44,604 nucleotides of DNA from Emmonsiellopsis sp. PD_33 (taxonomy: Eukaryota > Ascomycota > Eurotiomycetes > Onygenales > Ajellomycetaceae). Where the stretch lies: assembly GCA_032988165.1 (NCBI GenBank), contig JANTQF010000296.1, positions 1-44,604 on the forward strand, in the 5' to 3' direction. Shown one piece after another: positions 1-9,916 of the stretch. Below the pieces are notes generated by a model that was not told where the DNA came from, ran no database searches, and saw nothing but the letters and a program-made list of their open reading frames with translations. Each line of letters starts with the position of its first letter. The stretch's first letter is position 1. The translations under genes were made by a program, and so were the position numbers.

Positions 1-626
1 ACCCCCGGGTGGCTACGCGGCCTGTTTCGCACCGCCATACCCTTTCCCGCCCCAATGGCGCAGATGATACCCAGCCATACATAGGAAAAACTAGGAGGGA
101 ACTGCACAGAGAATAGTACGCACCCATTGATAAAACCAAATGCCGTTGCCACAAATCTCCAATTTACCGCCCTGATCTCAGCTTTGCTCTGGCAGATAGA
201 TGTGCTTCTATGACTGTTGCAGGTGATCCAGCTTAGTTTGGCAAAGGGAGATAGCACCACGCATATGGCCCCGGCAGTCACGAGCGCGCCTACTATCAAG
301 TCCAAGGCGATGAAATGGGATGGGTGCATGCGGACCCCCCATTTGAGAGTCAGCCCGTAGGCGATTAGGGACCAGGCGGCGGAAACGGCTAGCTGTTGAT
401 ACATGGCCCCGTCAGTCATTCTGCTTATGAATTTATATTGCATTTTTTATTCATAATAGGGGTGGGGTGCTAGACATACAGTACTGTATCCAAACGTTTC
501 CATGAATGCTCCCGAGTCGGGGGAGGACAGTGCTGAGGTTGCCCATCCTAGGCCAGCCGCGCCGGTGATACCGAGGGCCGTAGCAATAAGACGGGCAGCG
601 AGAAAGGGACGGAATGTGAGTGGCAT
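1..626 (-). CDS. Small multi-pass membrane protein, cut by window start
   Basis: Two exons can be read on the minus strand. Exon 1 (626-480) starts MPLTFRPFLAARLIAT and ends in phase 0 at a GTATGT donor. A short intron ends in CAACAG, and exon 2 runs from 392 off the window edge. The product has about four or five hydrophobic helices: residues about 8-28 in exon 1, then segments beginning LAVSAAWSLIAYGL, FIALDLIVGALVTAG and FVATAFGFINGCVLF. No catalytic motif is visible. The layout resembles small fungal four-helix membrane proteins (MARVEL-like), but I cannot assign a family. The C-terminus lies outside the window. The gene and its phase-consistent splice sites look real; function is unknown. 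Confidence 0.55.
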
Positions 627-1857
627 GTTGGGTCACAGATAGTTAACTATGCAAGACTTCGTTGGATGTTAACAACTTGTCGGGGTTGTGAAGATGGAAA
701 AAGAGAGGTCCTAGTGTGGTTGGTCAAACGGAATAAATAGTTTTTGAAGAGACGGTGAGTGGCTGGGGAATGGGCGGTGGTAGTTAATATACAAAGAAAA
801 AGAGGAAGAAGTGATGGACGACAGAAATCAAGGAAGGGCGCTTCTACATAAGAAATAGTATGCTGATCACAGCACAACGACAGCAAGCACAAAGATGCTC
901 TATCCAGCTGATGTCAGAAGTGTAACTATAAATGGATTCGATCTTCGCACCCCGTCATCGCCCATGCTAGCGGGCTAACCGAGCGTCGATGATGCCGGCG
1001 GATGGAGCCATTCCTCGCCGCCTCCAGCCCCCAGGCCACTGGAAGCCGAACACCTGGGACAACCAGGCGATCACCAGGCGCAGTCGGCGTTGGATGGAGC
1101 ATTGGCGCTCGGTTAACCAATCGAGGACTGGAATTCATGTGCGTGTAACGCCATCCTCCCCCCACGGTCCCCCCCCTTTGATTTCTAAGGGCTAAAGATC
1201 TCCTCATCTAAAATAGTACTAGTTACGCGTATCGAGTCTTCTTTGTCAAGCGGAAACATGGCCCTTCTGATTTGACCAAGGGCGATAGCTGCATCAAGTA
1301 GAATGAAAAGACCTTGTTGCTGTGAAAGGGATTTGTGAGATCCTGGATACACCAAAATACAGCATCGCATGATCTTCTGGGGGGAACTGCTCACCCAATA
1401 TGAAAAGACTTATTGATCAGCCGGGGAGTGGAAATTCTGGGAGTCAAAATCTCTTGTGACACACATCAGTTAACTAGTTACCTTCATATTCGTTGTCTCA
1501 AATACTTACATTGCGCTCCCTCTCCTTGCTGGCCATTCGTTCCAAGGGGCCAGTTCTAAAAATATGAAAGCCCAAGTTAAGTAACTAGGTAGCTGGTGAC
1601 GATTTCTCCGTCAGTTTTATTACGGACTGGACTGTCTGGACATCGCCTTTTTTTCCCGCCTAGAGGATGAACCTAAATACTCTAGGATTGCTCTCGTTGG
1701 ATGTTGTTCTGATAGATAGTACTAGTAGTAGTTACATATCAAACTGAAGGACGGAACCTTTTACTTCGAAGAAAAACAAAAACTAGGACGGAGGGCTCAC
1801 GCAAAGGAAAAGAAGGCTGATAAATAGCCAGAAGGGGACTCCGCGCATAAGCGTCGT
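627..1857. other. Intergenic stretch with no supported gene
   Basis: This is the upstream region of the membrane-protein gene. It contains a GC-rich inverted-repeat island (described separately) and short open frames on both strands that lack a start context, codon coherence or recognisable motifs. A minus frame at 1185-1394 has some protein-like composition but no identity. Confidence 0.4.
972..1118. repeat. Short inverted-repeat-bounded GC-rich island
   Basis: The 13-nt ends GGCTAACCGAGCG (973-985) and CGCTCGGTTAACC (1106-1118) are reverse complements with one mismatch and bound about 145 bp that is GC-richer than the flanks. GGATGGAGC occurs just inside both ends (about 1000 and 1092) as a direct repeat. 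The interior contains a further complementary stretch (CCTCCAGCCCCCAGGCC). No ORF looks genuine. It could be a non-autonomous transposon relic or a structured element. A GATCGAATCC match to the pol III B-box consensus lies just outside on the minus strand (about 937-946), but the A-box is poor. Confidence 0.35.
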
Positions 1858-2309
1858 ATGTCATCTATTCCCGTCTCTTGGGGTGGTAACACGGGAGCTG
1901 ATAATACACTGAAGGAACCCATCTCCAGGGAAAAAGGCATGCTAGCTGTTGGAGCCAAGGAGCATGAAAAAGGAAATCTGGAGGACTGCAAAGCATTATT
2001 GTTTTTCAATATTCTTTTAATGGAAAGGATAATCAACAGCTGCCTTACAAACCCAACAATGATACCCTTTCCAACCCCGAAGTCCCCTCGCTGAACCGTG
2101 TCAGCAAGCAGCGTAACGAGTTTGAAGGCTATATATGGCCTCTATCGGATGACTTCTCCATTGGAATCCGTTTCCCTGGGCCTAACAACTCGGTTTCAAA
2201 TTACTGGCTGATTGTATAGGTATTTCGCTGAGTCGTGGCATGTCTTTAATGTCATACAGGATGATAATCTCATGAAGGCTGACTTTCTGTCCATTCTTCA
2301 GGTGTAAAA

Positions 2310-2789
2310 ATTTCTAATTAGGAGCCAGTGCTCAAAGAACCTTCCACTACATGAATTGAAGATTTAAGATGATGCGCTGATGGGTGAGGGAGGTACTATC
2401 CAAGACTGTATGTTTCCCCTATCGTTTCGACTCCGAATCCGCTTCAAACCATCTCACTCATCCTCCGTAGGTGAATAACCTTCTTGATCTCAAGCAAAAG
2501 CAAGTAAATGTACCCAAAGCCCGTTCAGCATGGGAGAGGAGGAATAGCAAGCTTCGCAGACTTCATCTGCTACAAGCCCATTGCTAATGCAACTTAGGTT
2601 ATACTAATGTTCACAGTCATCACTATCATATCTCCTTCAACATTTATAGGCATGGTAACTGCATATCCTAGCGATTGGACGACGGAGTCCATACTGTCCT
2701 ATATCACATACCCGCCGGCTGTGGTGGTGAATATCACGCTGAACCCTCTAACCCTCCATACTATTTATCTAAAAACGACATACCAATGA
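2310..2789 (+). pseudogene. CorA-type (Mg2+/Zn2+ transporter-like) gene remnant
   Basis: The plus strand encodes VNNLLDLKQKQVNVPKARSA at about 2471-2530. This matches the LLDLKQKQANVSEARSAR-like helix before the membrane segment of fungal CorA-like transporters. After a broken stretch with stops comes LMFTVITIISPSTFIGM (from about 2604), corresponding to the LMVFTVVTII..LSF transmembrane helix of that family. A GTATGT...CGTAG intron-like stretch just before the first block fits an ancestral intron. Stops and a lost linker break the frame, and the conserved residues after the first helix are gone. The upstream part (1858-2230) is protein-like (EGYIWPLSDDFSIGIRFPG) but I could not tie it to the same gene. 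The family call rests on remembered consensus, not on a search. Confidence 0.5.
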
Positions 2790-4126
2790 TACCATATTAT
2801 GGATGCACCCCACTAGACACCGGGACGATTCGTCGGATCTTGCCCGCTCTCCAGCCGATCATGCATGATCCCAGTGAACAGCGAGTTCATTCCACCGTCC
2901 CTAATTCCAAATCTTGGCTGATGGAAGATCATCACCTTTGACGTAAACCGATGATGCAGGATTCTTTCTTGAAAAAAAGAAAAAACGATTATGATATCAA
3001 ATGCGCTGCGCTGCCATACGCGGCTATCAGGATTCCCATATGAGCTTCACATGTTAAGGATACTAACTAATACGCTGATCTGCGCATGCATCTTAGGGAG
3101 GCGCGTTTGGTTGGGGGTGTAGTTTGGTGATATTCCCGAAGCTGTATACAGCTGCGCGTTTTTATTTTCCGGTTTCTGATGAGGCGGAATAGGAGATGGT
3201 GAGGGCGTGGAGGTAACATCTAACACTGTTAAGTACCCCCTACTACCTAGTTCATGTCGGGCGTTAGGTCCTATGATTATATCCTGGCCTTTCATCTATG
3301 CGAATTTTGGTATGTATGGGTGGATAAATATCACTGTGTAAGAATGGATGGATTAATCTTTTCACCCCCTGAAAATCAGTGATGGAAACACTATGATACT
3401 ACATGCACATACGATTTACAATGTGATCACCAAAGTGCTGAACGGAGCACAGTATGAATAATTAGTAGCCTTGTTCAGTCTTTCTCTATGCTTACTTCTT
3501 TATAATTGATCGTCCCAGGGGAATTGTTAAGTGGAAAATGGCATTTTCTGCATCAGATATGTTCTTAAATTGAGCGTAGCTTTAAAAATATTTAGGGTAC
3601 TGATGACAGGGTAAATGAAGGAGAAAAGACAAAGGAAAAGATAGAAACCAACATAAAAGAAAGAAGAATCAACACCCCTTCCCTTGATATGCTCACATTG
3701 AACTCCTCAAAACAATCCCTTTGGCCGACGCCTGATCCAGATACGATATCGTTACAAATCCATCAAAGCAATTTCAACGCCCAGGGTTTAGTCCATACAT
3801 GTGTTCTTGCCATCCGTACACCTTGTTGAATATAATAATGACAAAGACGGGTGCGATAAGGTGGTAGACGGAAGGGACAAAAGGAAAAGGGGGGATACTG
3901 ACGATGGGAAGGGGTAAATGAGGAGGGCGGGGAGAAAAGAAAAGGAAAGAAAAGAAAAGAAAAGAAAGCAAGACCAGCCTCATATCCCATAGCATACTTG
4001 GCAGCTTCATTCTCAGCCTCGTATCTTGAGTCGAACTGGGGAGGCGGTGACATTTCTTTCTGACATGAGGGATAGGGGGCGCAGCTTTATCAAAACATAT
4101 CACCTCCGAAGTTTTCAGCCCGCCAG
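2790..4126. other. No supported gene; simple-repeat tract
   Basis: The overlapping small frames lack codon coherence. A purine tract built from AAAAG units lies at about 3934-3968, and a purine-rich strand runs from 3600 to 3970. The right part is probably the 3' flank of the gene ending at 4127. Confidence 0.4.
3934..3968 (+). repeat. (AAAAG)n purine microsatellite
   Basis: Seven imperfect AAAAG/AAAGG units in succession, giving a strand free of pyrimidines. It is probably a simple slippage repeat in noncoding DNA. Confidence 0.8.
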
Positions 4127-4704
4127 TCACCGTTTGCTTCTTCTCGAAGAGGTCTGCCTTGTTTTAGATACCTTTCCCGTTTTCTTGTTTGTTTTCTTGT
4201 TGCTGCTGTTGTTGTCATTATTGTTATCTGCATTGCCAACAGCCACCTCTAATGACCAGGTGGTGTACCAGTCATTTTGAGAGTTGCTATTGTTGGTATT
4301 GTTGCTATCATTGCTATCCCTGGCTGGAGGATGGGGGATGGCACATTGCATGTTCCCTATATTCCACATTAGCAACTGATAGTAGAGTGGGTCACATGGT
4401 GCCACATTCCGAACCACCATCCTTTGCTGAAGAGTGACGGGCAACAAAAAGGAGGGAGACGTTAGGACTAACCATTCGTCCTTATCAAATCCGTATAATT
4501 CCACCCCCATTGTTCCAAATCTTGCCCCTCCCCGCATAACATATCAAGCTCTCTCTGCATCTCAAGTGCAAGGCGGGTATCCAGCTCGTGGACGTAATCT
4601 CTATTTTGGGCAGAATATCCAGTATAGAGCATGGGGTTGTTGGACGGAGTTTCCATTCTGGGATAATACGAGGACGCATCTGTGTCTCCTTTCTTCGTGG
4701 TCAT
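4127..4704 (-). CDS. Small hypothetical protein, Asn-rich tail in one model
   Basis: The start is well placed: ATG at 4704 in an AACCATCATGACC context after a pyrimidine-rich leader. Exon 1 (4704-4473) encodes a polar protein beginning MTTKKGDTDASSYYPRMETP and containing YVHELDTRLALEMQRELDML, likely a helix. It ends at a GTTAGT donor in phase 1. Two acceptors keep the phase. One (before 4426) gives an 88-residue protein stopping at 4392. The other (ATATAG before 4356, with CTAAT branch-like sequence) gives 153 residues with an Asn/Ser-rich segment and a basic tail, stopping at 4127. I could not choose with certainty, although the second has the better branch-point signal. I recognise no family. 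Confidence 0.4.
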
Positions 4705-6490
4705 GATGGTTTTGGATAGAGTGGAGAGGGTTAGAAGGGTATAGGTAAATTAGGGAGATGAAGAAGGGGTTGTATGTTCTCGTAGGTAAGGGGGATGGTG
4801 ATTAGGTGGAGTAGTGTGGTTGAGCTTTGGGTTGTCTGCTTCTGTGGCTCGAGGTAGCAGGATATGTATTCATCAACCAGGTGAGAGGATGATGAGGGTA
4901 TAGGATTGGGATATGGAGCGATCCAAGATTAAATGAGTAGAGAGGAGCTGATATGGGACAGTCATATAAGTGTATACGGACATGTGTAGTAAGTAGTAGG
5001 TATGGGGAGGGAGGATTTTTGGAGATGTCAGAGAAGACAGACACGATCAGCTCAGACCGAGGCAGATCGAAAGCTTAGATATCGATAGGGCTGCTTCGCC
5101 CTTTTGTCATTTCTGATTGATAGACAGTAGAAATGACGGAGGAAGAAAAAAGTGAAAAGAAAAGTGGCATCTTATATGAGAGACGTATCCCTCTCCACCG
5201 ATGCTTTTTGAACCACGCGTCTCATTTATCCGCGCCACGAATGTCAAATAATATTGACTCATAGGGCATATTCAGCTTCAACGCATCAAGAGCGGAACTC
5301 ATGCAGACGAACTTGAAGTTTAAACAAGTGAAGCCTCACTTTCCCCGCCTGAACTAAACGAAGCTCGACCCGGCGAGACCCAACCGGACGTGGACTTTGA
5401 CGCGTAACGTTTTCTCCGGGGAAAGCTGCTTGATCAGACATGGTGCCTCGCTGGTCGACTTCGGACAAAGAAGGGATTACAAAGCAAAGAGCCTGCAGGC
5501 GAACAAATGAAAAAAAGTGATGCTGGGAGTAAGCAACTTTGAGAGTGGCTTAGATATCTGGGGTAGGAGAAAGCTAATGCCATTGGACGGCGGAGCAGAT
5601 GCAGGATATTGCAGTCCCGGAACATTATCTAGCTTCGTACCCAAGGACAGGACGGAAGAGCCTGGAGATTGACTGTGCTTGATCTGAAATGCTCTGAGAG
5701 AGACCGATATCAACGGCAGACAGCTCCGAAAGAAATTTGCTGCGCTGAACAAAGCGTAGTTAGCCCTGTGTTGCCTTCTCGTTGCCCTATTTTGTCTGCC
5801 CGTCCATCACGCTGTCCAGCATCATACCGGAGCTCCCCGTGACATAGGTGCTGGGGAGAATGCTGCCGTCGGAAACCAGCGAAGAGAGAAAATGGGATGT
5901 AGTCATAACGCAACGGTGCAGTCGAAGAAGTCTTTCAAATCATGCCTTGCGGTATGCCTTATACCAGATGGCAGATGTTGCGTGGAAAGGGCGCGTTGTT
6001 CAAGTTGGTTGTCGAGCCGGTCTGGAATCTAACAATAATAACGGGTAGAAGAGGCGGGAACTGTTGCACTTTAAGTCTGACCGGTCTGGAGGGGTATGTT
6101 GGTCCGTTTTCGGAACCGGTCTGGAGGAAGACGCCTGATCGGCTGCAGGGCTTGTCGAATCACGGTGGGGGATATTTATTGGCAACAAAGTTGACCGGTC
6201 TGCGCATTTTCCCCGACGGCAAATTTGTTACCCAGTAGCTAGTTGGTCAAACCGGTGTGGTATCATGCCAGACCGAAATGCTGAAGTGCAGCTACAAATT
6301 AACTTCGACTTTAACTACCAAGGGGTTCTGGTTGAAGAATAGGAGAATAAAATCTAAATTCATAGTTTACTATTTTGGAGACCAGACAAGGGGCTACGAA
6401 CAAAAATATAACAATGCCGAAATTATTGAGTAGCGATACTTTGGCCGAGATAATCAAGCGTCGGTTTCCTCCCTGTTTATAGCATCTCCC
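4705..6490. other. Long intergenic stretch, possible decayed ORF on minus strand
   Basis: Positions 4705-5270 are upstream sequence of the preceding gene. On the minus strand between about 5930 and 5286 there are protein-like pieces (for example SLVSDGSILPSTYVTGSSGM near 5890, and a frame starting MSDQAAFPGENVTRQSPRP at about 5440), interrupted by stops and without a coherent splice model. They may be gene debris. The right part (6017-6260) carries a repeated CCGGTCTG motif, described separately. Confidence 0.3.
6017..6260 (+). repeat. Cluster of CCGGTCTGGA motifs
   Basis: CCGGTCTGGA occurs at 6017-6026, 6081-6090 and 6116-6125, CCGGTCTG at 6195-6202, and a degenerate ACCGGTGTGG at 6251-6260. 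All are in the same orientation at irregular spacing (about 64, 35, 79 and 57 bp). The cluster lies 3' of the Zn2Cys6 regulator and away from a confident promoter. It could be a binding-site array or a decayed minisatellite. Confidence 0.5.
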
Positions 6491-8927
6491 CTAGGTCTTG
6501 CCATTCCCATCGCCGTAGAACTTGCTGAGCGGTACATCATTGACCGTCCCGTCATCATAGTCGATCACCGTATCCCTTGGGGTCCAGCTGTCTTCAAACA
6601 TTTGCGCCACAAAATACATGTCGTCCTCATATAGTGTGATGTCCTTCGTCGTCTTAAATATATCCTCTACATTACTAGTCAGAGTAGAGCTAGGATTAAT
6701 GAATAGGGGCAATATATGCCACTTTCGTACCTCTCTCCTTAACCATATTTTTGGTTTCAATCAGAAAATGAATCTCGTCTGGAGCAAGGTGAGCAAACGG
6801 CGTGGTATGCCGCCTTTTCCAATCTAGACCGAAGGGATTGCAGGGAGCCGTGGCGTAGTGATAATGTCCAAGGAAAACGTTGGCTCCATGGTGTAATTCC
6901 GAAATCATTGTTGGGATAGAGTATCGTCGCTAGAAAAAATATCAGCGGATGGAGTATATGAGGATATGACGGGAAATGTAAGAGCTGTACCCTAAGACCA
7001 TGCTGTCTTGCATTTTTGTAGTTCTCAGCGGTTATTACAGCGACACTATGCAGAAGCATGAATGTTACTAGGTAGATCGTCAGCCAGCTTCGAGGTTTAT
7101 TAGCCAAGACAAGTTTTTGAAAGCCTTCCAGCACTTTCTTTCGAAGCGGATTAAGGACGCCTAGGGTGAGAATCATATCAAGCTGCTGGATCAAGACTGG
7201 TGGGAGAGGAACCTTCCCAAATAGAGGATAGGATCGGTCAACCGTTTCAGGGGCCATGTCTATCGTATCCTCGCCAACGATGTGCTCGACGGTGGCTGTA
7301 CGGCGGATGGCAAACCACAACTGGAAGAAGTTTTGCAGTAATAACTTTTCATCTTCAAACTAGAAAGGGAGCTTAGAAGTAATATTAGTCTCAGGCTTGG
7401 ATATACTTACGGGAGTTTGAACCATATATCGTCTCGCAAATGAGTAAGTTTTGACTATCAGGTCGTCCGTCCCGCGGAGGAAGAAATCCATACATTTAAA
7501 GGTGTGTGCATGAATATAAGTGCGCATGGTTTCCACACTAGAAATCATGTTTACAATCGCGTATGGCGTTGTCTCTTTAAATTTCTTCACTTTGCCGTCC
7601 ATCCATCCTTTGTGGAGGCGATCTTCAGGAATAGGGACAAATTTTCTGACTGATAGCTCCAGTGGTTCGGGACACACATCGGATTTCACATAGATGGTCC
7701 GAACCTGCGTAGACGCCCATTTGGAAATATCCTTTAGCTTCATAACGGGCCAGCGACGGGTGAACTCCAAACCTGGACCCTTCCCGACCCGATAGAGAGT
7801 AGCTTCAGTTATTTTGTAACGCAAGCATGGAAGAGTATATATTTTCATAGTTGAAATGCCCTGGCATGTGCGACACACGCCACTGGGGTCATCGTCATTT
7901 GTTTGACACTATGTAATCAGCGCCTTAATTTGAAACAAGATAGTAGAATGCTTACCCGAATCTTCTGCATTCGACATCGCACACAAGCCTTGAGTTTACG
8001 AACATTTCCTGTTTGCTCGCGTAATTGCCGATCTTGAAAAGGTCCGCGGGATCGTCGTCCGGATTGGGATTGTGCCTGGCGCGGGTTACATGGGACCCAT
8101 TGAAAGGAATGGTTGCTTGGAGATGTTGGGATTGTTTCACTAAGTCCGTTTTCCTCCTGGGGGGGTTCAATCAAGGACCATCCAGAGCTAGAAGAATCGA
8201 CTGAGGTACCAAACAAGACTTGGGAGACTTCGACATCTTCCGCACTACGGAGGTGGCCGTTCACTTCGCTTTCCGTAGTTAGGGGATGGTCTGAAGAGTT
8301 AGAAAATCCTTCGTTTGGAGATTGGAGAATGCCTACCGCATTCGAGGGTTGGAAGGTAGACTGCATTCCCTTAGTTGTGATTTCCACATCATTTGCAGAC
8401 TGTGAGTATCCTATTCCCGAGTGGTCTGTATGAAAAGTAGGAGTTCTATTTCCAATTTCCCATGAGTTGAGGGCTGTTTGCATCGTTGGGGTTTGTTGTA
8501 GAGAAGGCTGGGTAGGGAAAGGGACACGAAAGTTACTGGTATCAAGCAAATCGCCTTGCCCACAAGGTGTTTGAGCATCCATGGAAAATGGGCCATTGAA
8601 TCCGAGATCCCCATACGGAAAACCTAGCGAGCTGGAGGCTGAGTGAGGCAATATATAAAATGGCTCTTCTGGTAGAGTCGAGCGCGCCTGATTAGAGTCT
8701 GACGATGACGATCCATTTTGGCTAGGCAGGGTCTGTGAAGAAGACCCTACTTGACTGTCAAACTGCAGATCTTTGGTGGAGGGGATGGCTGTATCATTTG
8801 ACGTCCGGGTCAGGAGTTCAGATATGGGTATGTCAAAGAGGGAGGCTGTTCGTTCAAGAGCTTGGTAATCTTCTGCTGACAGGCTAGCCAAATCTGTCTC
8901 CTGCCGGATATGTCGCTGTCGGACCAT
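6491..8927 (-). CDS. Zn2Cys6 fungal transcription factor
   Basis: Five minus-strand exons fit in phase: 8927-7956, 7908-7411, 7359-6991, 6929-6731 and 6666-6491 (47-64 bp introns), giving about 737 residues. The zinc cluster spans the first intron: CVRCRMQKIR ends exon 1 and CQTNDDDPSGVCRTC opens exon 2. With the later LPCLRYKI this gives C-x2-C-x6-C-x10-C-x2-C-x12-C at about residues 315-352. The domain binds two zinc ions and DNA. It is unusually internal, preceded by over 300 residues rich in Ser, Thr, Gln and Pro that resemble an activation region. The C-terminal half is a conserved-looking helical region without a domain I can name. I chose MVRQRHIRQ at 8927 as start. The frame is open to 9137, but the extra part is low complexity and contains an intron-like CTTCTCAG acceptor. 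Targets are unknown; the downstream-facing neighbour is the oxygenase gene at 9917-11651. Confidence 0.8.
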
Positions 8928-9916
8928 TCTCCCAGGAATATCTCCTGAGAAGGGACAGGGTCTCTTCTGAGATGAACTCTGCGCAATAGATGTTAGACTT
9001 GGTCGCAAAATGGGTGGCAATATGTATGCCGTGGGAAATGGGCTCTTGGAGATGGATAAAGAAGAGGGAATCACTTGAAAATGAAAATTATATAGCACGC
9101 ATGGATGATGGAGGGGGAAATGCGGAGAAGACTGCATTTTATAGACTTACCATTGCGGTAGATATCGTACAGGCATTGATCTTATTGCGATTACACCCGC
9201 GAAATAAGGGGAAGGTTCCATTCATAAAGCCAACATGGCGTCAACGACGACCATCACTTGATTGTCCATGGCACCCTCCAGCGCTTCATTTCGTTTTTGG
9301 GGAATAAACCAGAGCCTTGTGAGCGTAGGAGCGAGCGGTTGGGTCCGAGCTGCAGCAGGGAAGCGGCTGCTTCCAGCCTTCCAGGGTTCTGTCTCACCCT
9401 AACGTTTTGCTCCCTTTCTGACCGGTTCTGCTTTTGTACTGATCGTCTGGAGCAATAGAGGAGTTATTGGAGTTTTTGAAACTTTGGTGATTCCCAGCCT
9501 TGTTACATGGTTAGTAGTTGGCCCATTTTTCGGTCTGCTAACACACCCCATTATTACGTACCATTTCTGTTGGTTCTGTTCGATGGACTGTAGTAGATAA
9601 CGACGAGGATCAGTCAAGCAGGTCCCAAGCCGGCCTTAGTTATTCGGGGTTAATAAAATTTACCATCTGAGGAGTGCGGCTGTCTCATAGGATGCATGTC
9701 GTTGGGGTAAATTTCAATAAAATAGACACAGACATGTATGGTAAGAATCGTACTGGTACAACCCAATTAAATACGCAAAGTTACCGCTATGTACTGGATA
9801 TAAATCGCCCTCTCAACCTCGTCAACCTCCCCAGCCTCTTCTCTATTCAGTCCCTCGAAGAGAAACCCCCACAGAACCCCGTCCATTTTTACTTATTGCA
9901 TATATCCAGCATTCAC
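8928..9916. other. Promoter/leader of the Zn2Cys6 gene and 3' flank of the oxygenase
   Basis: Minus-strand sequence upstream of the regulator contains an ATG followed directly by GTAAGT (about 9151) and a CTTCTCAG acceptor (about 8955). This suggests an intron in the 5' leader, since splicing it would not give an in-frame N-terminus. A GACCGGTTCTG near 9419 resembles the motif clustered at 6017-6260. I see no other gene. Confidence 0.35.

Noticed and set aside
3763..4130. Two minus-strand frames of 96-118 codons rich in Phe, Leu, Ser and Pro
   Set aside because: They result from the purine-rich plus strand (AAAAG repeats) and contain a polyPhe/Leu run; no splice or family support.
5286..5468. 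Minus-strand frame beginning MSEVDQRGTMSDQAAFPGEN
   Set aside because: A reasonable start context but no homology, no downstream exon and no matching upstream structure; kept only as debris within the intergenic entry.
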